A DNA stretch of 64,000 nt. Origin: Eonycteris spelaea. Lineage: Eukaryota; Chordata; Mammalia; Chiroptera; Pteropodidae. Both the position numbers and the translations under genes were made by a program. Under the pieces are notes generated by a model. That model was given only the letters and a program-made list of their open reading frames with translations, had not been told where the DNA came from and ran no database searches. The DNA lies in contig PUFA01000671.1 of NCBI GenBank assembly GCA_003508835.1, positions 48,769-112,768 on the forward strand, given 5' to 3'. Below are positions 9,765-21,500 of the stretch, piece after piece (position 1 is the stretch's first letter; each line of letters begins with the position of its first letter).

Positions 9765-10185
9765 TGTCGGGAGCCATTTTGAGACACTGAAGAAGTCGCG
9801 TAGCTTACAGCCATAAAGCAGTTACTGAGACTGCTTAAACAATGGTTCAAGGAAGCAGGGATTTGAGTTAAACATTAGTGACCCTAAAGGAGAGGATTAC
9901 CTCCTAAAGAAATCCTTTTGAGATAGTGGAATGTTTTACGAAAAGCAAGGATGTTTGCACCCTGAGGGAAGGAAGTATAGGAACTTATGTAAATGTCAGC
10001 ATTCCTATGGTAATGTCCTCTGTGCCTTGCTATTGTGTTCGAAAATATAAGGGCTGTGCTAAATAAACTCGAGGCTGCAGCATTGACTGTATGCCCTCCC
10101 AAAGCGCTTTCCTGTCTTCTCTTTTTTCCTTAGGCTTCACTCCCTCTTTTAGGTGCTGTTCGACTTTAGCCGGCTGGCTCCGGCA
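9765..10185 (+). repeat. LTR 2 (shared middle LTR)
   Basis: TG...CA ends identical in form to LTR 1 and 421 bp long. It serves both as 3' LTR of unit 1 and 5' LTR of unit 2. There is no target duplication on either side of it, which rules out two independent insertions side by side. Confidence 0.92.
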
Positions 10186-10187
10186 AG

Positions 10188-10205
10188 TGGCGCCCGAACA
10201 GGGAC
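10188..10205 (+). other. Primer-binding site, unit 2
   Basis: TGGCGCCCGAACAGGGAC, perfect tRNA-Lys3 type, two bases after LTR 2. The GAACGTTGA repeat, the GC palindrome (near 10265-10276) and the splice donor (GT at 10301) follow as in unit 1. Confidence 0.92.
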
Positions 10206-10423
10206 CTGAATTTGGGACGGAACGTTGACGAACGTTGAGGTGAAGACCGCCACCGCAGGAGAAAGGGGGGCCCCCCGAGTATAAAGCCGAGTAAGCAGAG
10301 GTGAGTGCGGTGGAACAGTCCGGGAGTAAGAAAGACACCGCGTAAAGTGAGCGCTCAGAAAAGTAAGGGTTGCGGTGTTTGTAAATAGATAGAAAAAGAG
10401 GAAAGTCGACTTAAATAAAAAAA

Positions 10424-11037
10424 TGGGAAATGGAAACGGCATGCTTTTTGTATATATGCTTAAGAATATGCTCCGGGCTAGAGGAGCTAAGGTAGGGCAT
10501 CAACAATTGTGTAATTTTTTAGAGTTTGTAAAGAAAGTTTGTCCTTGGTTTCCTGAGGGGGAACAGTGTATATAGGAACATGGAAAAAGGTGAAAGAAAA
10601 CTACAAGATTATTATGTCATGGGCACCTGGCAAGTACCTGTAGATACTTTTAGCTTGTGGACTTTAATTAGAGATAGTTTAGATCCCAGGCATGAGAGGG
10701 ATAAGGCTGGGAAAGCCAGAAAGGGGAAGAAAAATGGGACAATATAGGAGATGTCCCGCCATTTGAAAAGGAGAATGAGACTAGACCTACTGCCCCACCT
10801 GAAGAGACAGCGGGAAACCTTTTGATCTAATGCTAACTAAAGATAGAGAGGAGCCTTTGAGCCCCAGAGATGCAAAAGAGTTGGAGGAAGAAGCCACACA
10901 CACACAGTTCCATACCAATGGAGGCTATTTCCCATTTATCGAGGCTGTTGGCTCTGATCATAAGCTAAGGAATTAGAGAAAGTTGTTCGGTTTGCAAACT
11001 GCTGTGCATCTACTTAGAACTCAATACAGAATGTGTT
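10424..11037 (+). pseudogene. gag: gag remnant, unit 2
   Basis: The same matrix region as in unit 1, starting MGNGNG, but the frame breaks after about 43 codons, where a G run (near 10556) is one base shorter than in unit 1. Further one- and two-base losses follow. Similarity runs to about 11037. The difference between a 142-codon open frame in unit 1 and a broken one here is therefore mostly homopolymer indels. Confidence 0.8.
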
Positions 11038-12411
11038 AGTATTTACAACTTTTGATAAATTCTCTAGAAATTAAGGCTACTAAGAGTTATGAATTCTAGT
11101 ATAAGTAAATGATTTACTAGGAATAATGCAAGTAAAAGAAAAATCTGTATGCAAAGTATGTGTTTTGAGATATAAAGGATGTTTTTTTAAGAAAAAGAGT
11201 AATTTTATCCTAAAATAGTTTCAGGTTATTTAAAGGTCATTTGAGGCACAAAAGAAGGTATAAAGTATAGAGATTTGTTTTGAAGGGAATTGAAGGAAAG
11301 GTGTTTGTCTTAAAGTTGGTTTTTTCTGAGTGAATGAGAAGAGGCAAACTGAAGGAAGGAGAAAAGTAGTAGAAGGTTTGTGAGGAGAAATCCTGAGAGG
11401 AAAATAAAGGACAAGAACATGAGTGAACATATGAAGTTGTAAAAGAAAAGAAAGAAAATCTTTTTATACAGTGATAATTTATTGTGCTTTATAGTCTTTA
11501 TTATGTCTTTGATTATTTTTAAAACAAATTTTTTCATTTGGAAAAACTGCTCTGGAAAAGTATAGGCTCGAGATAGCTCCTGAGAATATACAAGATTCTG
11601 TTCAATATTGAGGATATAAAATTTTGCAACAGAAATTACTCCTCAAAAAATAGAAATTAGGAGAGGAGCTCTCAATACTGTTAATAATTTTCAAAAATTA
11701 TTGAGAGATATTAATTGGCTCTGTCCTTCCCTTTATCCTCACATGTGCTTTAACTAATTTGTTCTCTATTTTAGAAGGGCCCACTGCATTGGATAGTCCT
11801 TGGAAACTAACACCGCTGGTGGAAAAGGAATTTTAAATACTGTATTTTTGAAAGACACTCTTGTAGTCACAAACTTGCATTGCTCAGGTTTCATTATTGT
11901 GTGGTAAAGGGTCTTTCTCTAACTTGAAATTTAAAAACTTTTTATGATTTTCTTTTTCTTTTATTGGTTAATTAGTCTAAAACTTAGGACATTTTATCAT
12001 GGAGTAACAGTGAAATAACATGATTTTGTATTGGAAATGAAAAAGTAATGACTAAATTACAAATTTCAGTGCTTTTAAAGGTACCTTTCTGTTCCTGTTT
12101 CTGTTGACCGGTCACCAGGGGTCCGTGGAGAGACTGGACGCAGTCATATCTCCCGGACCATGGCCAGGCTGCGGGACGCCGCCTCCTGTGCCCTGTTGTC
12201 AAAGTCTGTTTATTGTCTTTAGTCTTGTCTAAGTGGTAGGTGGCAAATTTCTCTAGGCCCACCTACACCTCAGTAATTGTCCTTGTCTGAGTGTCTGTTT
12301 TGTGTTTCTGTTTTGTGTTTTCTGCGCAAGCGTTAGAGGGGAAAAAACCAGAGTTCACAGAAGACACCCTTGGGGTGTCTCCTGCAACATTTCTAAGAAG
12401 GATAAGCTTAT
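11038..12411 (+). pseudogene. pol: Non-coding and pol remnants, unit 2
   Basis: Repeats unit 1 closely: AT-rich spacer (11038-11560), reverse transcriptase thumb/connection fragment (about 11560-11840, again with stops), then the non-coding GC-richer and T-rich part. It has the same deletion points as unit 1, showing that both units share one decayed ancestor. Confidence 0.75.
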
Positions 12412-12427
12412 AAAAAAAAAAGGGGGA
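12412..12427 (+). other. Internal polypurine tract-like site, unit 2
   Basis: A run of A followed by GGGGG, with a longer A stretch than in unit 1, before the integrase tail. Same interpretation and uncertainty as the unit 1 site. Confidence 0.4.
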
Positions 12428-12494
12428 ATATGGTATACCCGAGACAGGCTTAATAGAGCATTATAATTTTTAAATTTTTTAAATAGATGAACAA

Positions 12495-12690
12495 GGTAGC
12501 ACAGCAGCTCATCGGCATTGGGTGAAACAGGCCGGTGAGCCTTTGCAGCAGCCAGTATACTACAAGGATCTAACAGGGGATTGGGTGCCTGCTGAGGTAC
12601 TGAAATGGGGCCGAGGTTTTGCTTATATCTCTACAGGAACAGAGAAAGCTGCTCCGATGATGATGCTGATAGGCCATCTTCTGATGTTTG
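12495..12690 (+). pseudogene. pol: Integrase C-terminal fragment, unit 2
   Basis: Better preserved than in unit 1: an open stretch reads 'KQAGEPLQQPVYYKDLTGDW' and then 'VPAEVLKWGRGFAYISTG', the pattern of the integrase C-terminal SH3-like DNA-binding domain. The catalytic core is absent. It overlaps the beginning of the env remnant. Confidence 0.75.
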
Positions 12691-13855
12691 AAGAGAGCTA
12701 TATTGGACCTATGTACCGGATCCACCAATTTTGCATCCGTCCATTTGGGAAGGCCCAGAAATTGTGGTGAGAGTAAATGACACACAGCTGTTAGATCAGC
12801 CATCTTTGGGGCAGATGCAAGGAGTAAATGAACCAGGATTTAATTATACTGGAATGGGAGAAGGATTGCCCATCTGCTTTAGTAAGACAACACAAATCCT
12901 GGATTGGTCAGGTGGAACCAACGGACACATTGGAGGTTATAGATTGAACACCAGTTGGACAGTGGGACTATGGTGGACTGATGAGGAGTTTCCTCAAACT
13001 TGTGTGGAAGTTGGGCGCAGTGGGAGAGCTGCACCCTGGGATGGACTCCTCAGATAGCAGACACGAATGTAACAGCATGTGTTGCTCCACCGCAAGTGCT
13101 GTTGGTTGGTGAAATTAATATCAACATAGAAGGAGATTTAATGTTACATGTTATAACTGCAATTTAACTAACTGTATTTCTTTTGTTCTGGAAGGAACTA
13201 CTGTAATGGTTTTTCATCAAACCTTTTTTGTGGTGATTCATGTTTATGTTACTGGGCCTTGGTATGCTGACCAGGGTCTCCAGGTGTTAGTCTCATACTG
13301 TGCAAAATGCTAATAATTTGTCTAAAAATGTTACGATGGCTTTAGGACCCAGGAAATATTGACAAGTTAGAACAGAAGCTTGATGCATTATATAGTCTAG
13401 TTATGTATTTAGGAGATGAAATCCAAGGTCTAAAAGTGAGATCTCATTTGGAATGTCATGCAGCATATCAGTGGATTTGTGTTACCTCAAAAATTTATAA
13501 TGAAAGTCAACATGGATGGGATCGCGTGCTCTCATCTCCAAGGTGTCTGGCATGATGCTAACATGTCCTTAGATTTAATACGACTGCATAGAGAAATTCA
13601 GGGACTGCAGGAAGCGGGACCCCTTCAGTTTGATGCAGCTGAAGAGGCTCAAAATTTTTACAACATCTAAAAAGTTTTTTACCATCTTGGTCTCCTTTGG
13701 GTCATTTGCTTATTTCGGTTTTAGCCTTGGGCCTTTGTATAACTATAGGCCTATGTCTGCTTCCTTTTGATGAAATACTTCTTCAATTCCCTGCTAAAGA
13801 TTCGGGCAGAGATGCATGGTCTCAGGCTCCAGGCTCAGGCTTGAGCCAGTTATAT
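12640..13855 (+). pseudogene. env: env remnant, unit 2
   Basis: Equivalent to the env of unit 1. SU similarity is open at 12731-13057, while TM is split into at least two frames (13458-13670 and a following piece near 13680-13850) by small indels. The membrane-spanning segment is present in the second piece. No complete Env could be made. Confidence 0.75.
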
Positions 13856-13873
13856 TTGCATCTCCCATTTGCA

Positions 13874-14017
13874 GAGGCTGGTAGTCAAAGACGGGTAAGA
13901 ATCCTCAGGGCTGGGACCAACCTAAGACAGGGCATGATTGCAAGACTTTCATGTGCCAATGACGGGTAAGGCCCAGACCTGTGGAGGGTCGCCTAAGACA
14001 GGCACAGTCTATCTGCA
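13874..14017 (+). promoter_or_regulatory. Constitutive transport element (CTE), unit 2
   Basis: Both loop halves are conserved: ACGGGTAAGA at 13891-13900, CCTAAGACAGGG at 13921-13932, GACGGGTAAG at 13961-13970 and CCTAAGACAGGC at 13992-14003. Only scattered changes separate it from unit 1, and none falls in the loop motifs. Confidence 0.88.
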
Positions 14018-14051
14018 CCATAGCTGGGAAAGCTTTGGCATTTTAATAAAT

Positions 14052-14065
14052 AAAAAAGGGGGAGA
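14052..14065 (+). other. 3' polypurine tract, unit 2
   Basis: AAAAAAGGGGGAGA immediately before LTR 3, identical to the unit 1 tract. Confidence 0.87.
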
Positions 14066-14492
14066 TGTCGGGAGCCATTTTGAGACACTGAAGAAGTCAC
14101 GTAGCTTACAGGCCATAAAGCAGTTACTGAGACTGCTTAAACAATGGTTCAAGGAAGCAGGGATTTGAGTTAAACATTAGTGACCCTAAAGGAGAGGATT
14201 ACCTCCTAAAGAAATCCTTTTGAGATAGTGGAATGTTTTACAAAAGCAAGGATGTTTGCACCCTGAGGGAAGGAGTATAGGAACTTATGTAAATGTCAGC
14301 ATTCCTATGGTAATGTCCTCTGTGCCTTGCTATTGTGTTCGAAAAGAAATATAAGGGCTGTGCTAAATAAACTCGAGGCTGCAGCATTGACTGTATGCCC
14401 TCCCGAAGTGCTTTCCTGTCTTCTTCTTTTTTTCCTTAGGCTTCACCCCCCTCTTTTAGGTGCTGTTCGACTTTAGCTGGCTGGCTCCGGCA
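14066..14492 (+). repeat. LTR 3 of tandem provirus
   Basis: Begins TGTCGGGAGCC and ends CTCCGGCA; 427 bp, with a few small insertions relative to the other two. AATAAA lies at 14366-14371. It is followed by the right-hand target duplication. Confidence 0.92.
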
Positions 14493-14498
14493 CATTGC
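14493..14498. other. Target-site duplication, right (CATTGC)
   Basis: Exact repeat of the six bases before LTR 1, so the outer LTRs mark one insertion. Confidence 0.9.
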
Positions 14499-15110
14499 TA
14501 CTAACAAGTACCTCAAATGAAAAAAAATTAAGTGCTCCAACCCAAAATTAGACTGGCTGAATGAATAAGAAAACAAGACCCCTAATGTTACCCAAAAAAG
14601 ACTCACTTCAGATTAAAACACACACACAGTCTAAAAAGAAGGGATAGAAAAAGATATTACTTTCAAATGAAATAGTCAAACAGCAAGATAATCATCACAT
14701 GATTTCAAGTACATGAGGAATCTAAAGAATGAAATAAACAGTAACAACAATAAAAGCAGTAATAAACTCATAGACACAGAAAAAATTTGAGAGCTACTAG
14801 ATGGCAGGGGGCTTGGAAGGATAGAAGAAAGGCAAAGAGTTTAAGAGGTACAAATGGATAGTTGCAGAATAGATAAGGAGATATAGAGTGTAGCAACTTA
14901 CTAAATATGTAAGGAGGAAGAAGGGTACCGGATTAGTGAAGTGATCATTTGGGATCATGTGGACCTCTGATTACTAGGATGTACAACTGAAACAAAACAA
15001 CTATAACTGAAAACGTACTCATTGAATTGTATAATGTAAATATGAGTAACAAATTGTTTCTTATATTTTGATAAAGCCAAGAAAAAAAGGAATCACATCA
15101 ACAACCTTTG
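14499..15110 (+). mobile_element. HAL1/L1-like element, 3' part
   Basis: Continues the element interrupted at 5420. It shows the late L1/HAL1 wording about 'ctcatagacacagaaaaaat' and a 3' tail with A-rich ends. Removing the provirus and one CATTGC restores a continuous element. Confidence 0.6.
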
Positions 15111-15689
15111 TTACCTAATATTTCTGAGAGTCAGGAATCTGAGGATGGAATAGTGGAATTTTCTGGTGAAAGTCAGTAGGCATCAGGAATTATCTCAGAG
15201 ATTGAATGTTAGAGCATTTGCTTACAAAATTGCTTACAAAGTTATTTACAGGTTGCTTTTTTTGTAGATGTAGAACCTCAGTTCTTTGATGCCTGTTCTT
15301 CATATGGTGTCCTCAGTTCTTTGTATCATGGTTTTCTCCATAAGGACACTTCACAATATGTCTGATTTGCATTATCAGAATAAGCAAATAGATGATGGGC
15401 AAGAAATCATTCCTATCTTTTCTACCTTAAGAAGAACCATTACAGCCTGTTTGCTGTATTCTGAAAGCAAATCATCAGTTCCAGGTCACTCCCAAGAGTA
15501 GACTACAGATTGACAGAGCCAGAGGAATAGAAGTAAATTTCTAAGATCTTTAGTGAAAAGACATTTATATAATTTATGAATTGATTACCCAATATCTCTA
15601 GTATTTTTCTGATTCTATACACAATTATTACAGTATTACTAACTATAACCCAATGGGACAACATAGGTGGACCAAGAGGCAATTGTGAC
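15111..15689. other. Unassigned spacer
   Basis: AT-rich, no recognisable coding or repeat family. The 71-codon open stretch at 15286-15501 shows no domain. Confidence 0.4.
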
Positions 15690-16000
15690 AAGTGAAATAT
15701 GTCAGCAGAGGAAAGCAAGTACCACATGATCTCACTTATGTGCAGAATCTAGACAAAGTGAATGAGCAAATAAAACAGAAGCAGACTCATAGATACAAAG
15801 AACAAACTGATGGTTATCAGAGAACAGGGTTGGGGGGCTGGATGAAAATCAGGAATGGATTTAAAAAATAAATCGGCAGTAACAGAGTAGTCATAGGGAT
15901 GTAAAGTACAGCATAGGAGTGACTACATAAGAAGAAATCATTTCTTTAGGGTGATAAATATGTCTCGGAATAAATAGAGATGATGATTCCACACTATTAT
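15690..16000 (+). mobile_element. L1 3' end fragment
   Basis: The phrases 'accacatgatctcacttatg', 'cagactcatagatacaaaga' and 'gtaaagtacagcatagg' are the usual 3' UTR of older L1s in many placental genomes. Short and 5'-truncated. Confidence 0.7.
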
Positions 16001-16850
16001 AAGTATGCTGAATTACACTGAATTGCAACACTTAATTTTCCTTCCTAAATTTTGTTTCTTCTTAATTTTTAAAATTAAATTTATTGGAATAGCATTAATT
16101 AATACAATCAAATACTTTTCAAGTGCACACTTCACAAATAACAGCACATGTATATTGCACTGTGTTCAATACCCAAAGTTAAATATCCTCTACCACCAAA
16201 TTTTGACCCCCTCTATCCCTATCTGCTTCTCTCTCTCCTTTCCCTCTGGTAAGTACTAAACTTGTTTGTGTCCATGAATTTCAACTTATTGTGTTTGTGT
16301 GTTGCTTTAGATTTTGTATCCCATGTGTGAGTGAAATCCTATGGTTCTCAATATTTTTTATCTGACTTACTTCACTTAGAATGGTGATCTCAAGATGGAT
16401 TCATGTTGTTGCCAAGTCAGTAGGTCATCTTTTCTTATGGCTGAGTCATATCTCATTGTATATATGTACTAAATCTTTATCCAGTCATCTGTCAAAGGTA
16501 CTTTTGTTGTTTCCATGTCCTGGCCACCTTGAATAATGCTGCCATGAATATTGAGTGTATATTTCCTTACCAAAAAAAAACAAAAAAACAAAAAACATTT
16601 CAAATTATGCTGAAAGAGACTCCAAAGAAAGGTTTCTGGGTCATAAGGTAAATCAGTTCTTAATTTTTGGAGGATCCTCCATTGGTTTCCCATCGTGGCT
16701 GTACCAATTTACATTCCTCTCAGCAGTGGGTGTGGGTTCCTTTTTCTCCACAGCCTCTTCAACACTTGGTATTACTTGTTTTGTTTTTAACAGATATTCT
16801 TACATAACCTACATCTAGTCTAATCCTAAATTGAACACTGGCTATCTATC
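16001..16850 (-). mobile_element. L1 3' end, antisense
   Basis: Reverse complement of L1 3' UTR and the end of ORF2 ('ttcatgttgttgccaagtca', 'atggctgagtcatatctcat', 'ccaccttgaataatgctgcc'). Strongly decayed, with an A/C-rich patch at 16570-16595. Confidence 0.65.
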
Positions 16851-16919
16851 TCACCTTAATCATAACCCTAAGTCAAAATCAAATCCTAAATCACCTTGGC
16901 ACAGCATTAAACATAATGT

Positions 16920-17700
16920 TGTCATCATAGAATAAAAGAGAACAAAGAATTGAAAACCTATTTAAAGACATGATAATTGAAACTTTTCAAATTTGGTGAA
17001 GAATACAGATATACAAGTCCAGGAATTGTAGAGAGTCTTAAGCAAGAGAGGTAAAGAGGCCTACACCTAGATAACAAACAAATGTGGGTGAGAATGTGGA
17101 GGAAAGGAAGCCCTCATACACCCTTGGTGGGATTGCAAAATAGTACGGTCTCTGTGTAAAACAGCATGTAAAATTCTTAAAAGAAATTAATAATTGAACT
17201 ACTTTTTTGCCCAGCAAGTACACTAGTTGGTGGTTATTCAAAGAAAATCAGAACATAATTTTGTAAAGATTTATGCACCTCCATTCCCATTCATGGCAGT
17301 GTTATTCACAATACCCAAGATATAAGAGCAACCTAGATGTCTATGATATACGATGGGATAAACAATTTATGATATCTATACACAATGGAATTTTACCATT
17401 TGCCACAACATGGATGGACCAAGAGGGTCTTGTACAATGTGAAATTTCAATCACAGAAAGACACATACCATATGACCACCCTCATACACAGAATCCAAAG
17501 AATAAAAGAAACAAACAAACTAAACAAACCAGACTCAAACATGCACAGCACAAACTTGAGATTGCCATGTTTCTAGATATTTCGATAACATCACGTCATC
17601 TTCTATGTCCCCTTGGATTTCCTAGTCAAAATGATTTACAAATTCAAAGACCTTTCCTGGATGTCTGCTCTAAACTTTGTTATCAAATTTATACTTTAAA
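16920..17700 (+). mobile_element. L1 ORF2 end and 3' UTR
   Basis: Contains 'ccctcatacacccttggtgg', 'gattgcaaaatagtacgg' and 'ttcatggcagtgttattcac', the well-known end of L1 ORF2 and start of the 3' UTR. The open frames at 17273-17704 are chance or L1-derived and not host genes. Confidence 0.75.
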
Positions 17701-18345
17701 ATAAAACTTCTAATAATGGTAAAAAAAGAACAATAAAAGATTTAACATAGAAAGAAATGCAAATTATTCGTTGTTACATAATTTTACCTATACAAATTGA
17801 TTGACTTCAAAAAACCTGTTGTTAACTACAAATTCAATAATTTAAAAGATATAAATCATCCTACAAAAAATTGTTCCCGTACTGTAACAATGACCTTTCT
17901 AAAAAAAAAAAAAAAATTAACAAAGGCCCACTTACTATAGTACCGACATGAATAAAAATCAGAAATATTTTTTCAAAGATCAAAGGCATATATACCAAAT
18001 GCTGTTAAAATATTTTTAAGTCATACAAAAATGAACATATATTTTGAGTACATGAATTAAAAAATGCTCTATGGTTAAAATGCTCATACCACCTAAATGA
18101 CCCACAAATTTAATGCTACCCTCGTGTTTCATTTTAAAATACAGTCAGAGGGTTTAGAATTCTGTGATACCTTTTTTTTTTTTTACATTTTAAATACACA
18201 AACGCTGGTTGTATACTTTTAACAAGATTACAATGTTTGTTTTCTCTGTTCCTTAGCAAAAAAAAAAAAGTTTTCAACTACTCATATTGCTCTTAATGAA
18301 AATTATATCTTAGTCTCTTTCAGCAGTTTCAATAATATTTGACAA

Positions 18346-18387
<42 letters not shown>

Positions 18388-18540
18388 GAGTTTATTTTGT
18401 TTGAGGATTGACTAATTTTTTTCAGATGTATTGTCCAGTTATTATTTAATTATTTTTATCTCTTATTATTTCTTTTTTCTTTTCCTATTCAGATTGTAAT
18501 TATTCTCATAGCACATTATTTCATAGAGCCCCAAAGTGCT
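17701..18540. other. AT-rich spacer with (GT)n
   Basis: AT-rich DNA with several A and T runs and a GT dinucleotide tract at 18350-18387. Nothing else recognised. Confidence 0.5.
18350..18387. repeat. (GT)n microsatellite
   Basis: About 18 perfect GT repeats, long enough to be polymorphic. Confidence 0.95.
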
Positions 18541-18559
18541 TTGATGTTCTCTTTTTTCT

Positions 18560-21500
18560 TCTTTTTTTTTCCCTTTATTGTTTATGTAACTTCTGTTGAC
18601 ATAACTCAAGTTTATTGTTTCTGTGCCACCTTTGCCTAATATAGTACTGCCCTTGTGATAGTTGCTTATTAATTTTTCTCTTGTTTTCTTCTTGTCACCA
18701 TTTTCTCATTTCCATTTGATTCTTTCTTCTAGTTTCCATCACATGGCTTTAATTAGTGCGGTCTGTCTAGTGTTCCTTTGACCAAACATAGAATCTAAGT
18801 AATTTTTAATTTACTGTTTAGCAAACCCTATACAACTTATGATATGTATACACAACATGTTACTCACAAATGTCACTTTGATTTTACATCCCAAAAACTG
18901 CTTTGTAACTGCCATTTTGTCCTATTTAATCCATTCCCTCTTCCCAACATCCCCAACCTCCATCCATCTGACAATGATCAAAATATTTTCTCTATTATGA
19001 GCTACTATCTGTTTTATTTTTACTTTAGATCCATATGTAGTGAAATCATGTGGCATTTCTCTTACTTCTCACCTGTACCGCTCAGCACAATATGCTCTAG
19101 GTCCTCCACATTGCTAAGGATGACATGATTTATTCTATTTTATGGTCCAGTGATACTCTGTATATACGTGTATCATTTCTTTACTCACATCTGGATTGGT
19201 GGGCACATACGTTGTTTCAATAAGGTCACTATTGTAAATATTGCTTCAATGAACAGAAGAGTTCATTAATCTTTTCAATTATTGTTTTGGGATTTTGGAA
19301 ATAAATACTCATTCATTTGATGTATGATTGCTATGCCAGCTTTTTGTTGTTGTTGTTTCTAATTTTCTGAAACTTATTTTCCATTGCTTTACTTTCAGGC
19401 TGTGTGTCTTTCAATCTGAAGTGCATCTCTTATGGGTAGCATATGTAAGGCCTTTGTTTGGTTATCCTTTGAGCCACCCTATGTCTTTTCCTTGGAGTAT
19501 TCATTTACAATTTGAGTAGGGTGACAAGGTTATAGATGTGTAATTATTGCCACTTTATTATTTATATTTTCTGTCTTCATCTTCCTCTTAAAGAAGGTTT
19601 TCAAACCTTTCCTGTAATACTAGCTTTGTGCTGATGAACTCCTTTAACTTTTCCTTGTCCGGGAAGCACTTTATCCTTTAAATCTAAATGATGGCCTTGC
19701 TAGGCAGAATATTCTTGGTCTTAGTCCCTTGATTTGCATCACTTTGACCATTTCATGCTAATCCCTTTCTGGTCTGCAATGTTTCTCTTAAATCACCTGA
19801 CAGTCTTATGAGAGCTCCACTGTAGGTAACTAAGTGTTTTTCTCCTATTGCATTTAAGATTCTCTCTCTGTCTTTAGCCTTTAGAACTTTGATTATGTGT
19901 CTTGGTGTGGGTCTTTTTGGTTCATCTTGTTTGGGACTCTCTGCACTTTCTGAACTTGTTTAGGAATCTTTCTTGACATTTCTTTCAAAAGTTTTCAACT
20001 CCTAGCTCTCCTTCTTCTACCTCTCGATCCCCTAGGTTGCAAATGTTGGTATTCTTGTTGTCCCAGAGGCCTCTTAAGGTATCATTTTTTGATTATTACT
20101 TCTTCGTGGCTGTACTAATTTGGTGTTTTCTGCTATCTAACTTCCAAATTGTTGATTCAGTCTCCTACTTTTTCTTTCCTACTGTGGATTCTTTCTAAAA
20201 TTTTAATTTAATTTTGTTATGTTTTATTTATCAATGGTTATTTTTTCTGTGGGACTGGATATTTTCCATATACATTTCTATATTTTCTGTATTTTTCTTT
20301 AACTTTGTGCAGAGTTCACAGAGCATTTCTATAACTTGTACTCTGAATTCTGCATCTGGTAGAGTCTCCATTTCATTCAATTAGTTCTCTGGAGTTCTGT
20401 TCTGTTTTTTTTTATCTGGACATGTTTCCTTATCTTCTCATTTTTGCTCTCCTGTGTATGTTTGTATGGATTGAGGAGAGCTGCTCAGTCTCGCAGGCTT
20501 TATTGAGTGGCCTTCTGTAGTAGGTGCCCTGTGGGTTTTATTGGTGTAGCTTTTCTGACCATCTGAGCTGGGAGCTTGAACTGTGTCTCACATGTGGGTT
20601 GTATGTGTTCTCCTGTTCTTGATCTTGCTTGCTATTTGCTCATACATGGAATGGACTGACACTTTGGTTGATTGGTTGTGAGAACTGGCCATGACTACAG
20701 TGGAGGAGCTGTTGCTCACAGGCTGACCCTTTAGCAGGACACTGGTGCCAAACTGACTCTGCCCTTAGGATGTGTCATATGTTGAGGTGGATGAGTGTTG
20801 CTCTGGCATACTCTGAACCTGGCCATTGGGTTTGTTGGTTCTGCAGCCTCATAGGAGGGGTTTAGTTGCAGTCTAAGTTCAACCCCTTCCTATGGCCACT
20901 TGGTATGAGCTACGAAGTAACCAGCACATGGTTGCCACTTGTGCTGGGCTGGAGGTGCCTGGCAGATAATAAGCTGCAAACAAAGGCCCATGCTACTTGT
21001 GCAAGGCTTGGGACTTCTTGGCAAGAGGTATAGGTAATGCCAAGGGCAGATGCTGCCTGTTTCACATTGCAAATCTTTTGAGAGTTTTTACGAAAGTCAA
21101 CATCATGAGCAAGGACAGGCAATTTGTCTGGAGAAGCCACTGTAAGTAGCTTAGTTGTCACTAAATATTGGGTCTCCGGGAATCACTAGATATCATTCAA
21201 GGGTGTTATCTAGATCAGAGAACACTCAGATATTGTGTCTGCCTGCATCCACATGCTGGATGTGGGGAGAGCTCAACAAGAAACTTTGTCTTCTGCCAGC
21301 ACAATTGCTTCAGTCTGAGAGGCAGCTTCCCTCCAGCCCTTGCCATGAAGCTAACAAAATTGTTTCTCCTCCTGTTTCTCTGGTCTTTGGAGCTGCTGCT
21401 CCAGAGCTGAAACTCAAAGAAGTGAGTCCATCCATGAGTAATCTCTAGTGGACTCTTTAAGAGCCTTGCCTGCATTCCAGCCAACCTCCATCTCACTCAG

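Larger units (their letters stand above)
5426..14492 (+). mobile_element. Tandem betaretrovirus-like provirus, LTR-int-LTR-int-LTR
   Basis: Three near-identical LTRs of about 421-427 bp (5426-5846, 9765-10185, 14066-14492) separate two near-identical internal regions of about 3.9 kb. The whole is flanked by the 6-bp duplication CATTGC. The primer site fits tRNA-Lys3, and the Gag matrix, integrase tail and Env remnants are of class II (betaretrovirus-like) type. Most of gag, all of pro and most of pol are missing in both units, so the element is defective. The shared deletions place internal decay before the duplication, which probably arose by unequal crossing-over between the 5' and 3' LTRs of sister copies. 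It sits inside a HAL1/L1-like element. Confidence 0.92.

Noticed and set aside
9765..14492. Two independent proviruses inserted side by side
   Set aside because: There is only one pair of target duplications, the middle LTR is shared, and both units carry the same internal deletions.
17273..17704. 143-codon open frame
   Set aside because: Lies in sense L1 3' UTR and shows no protein family.
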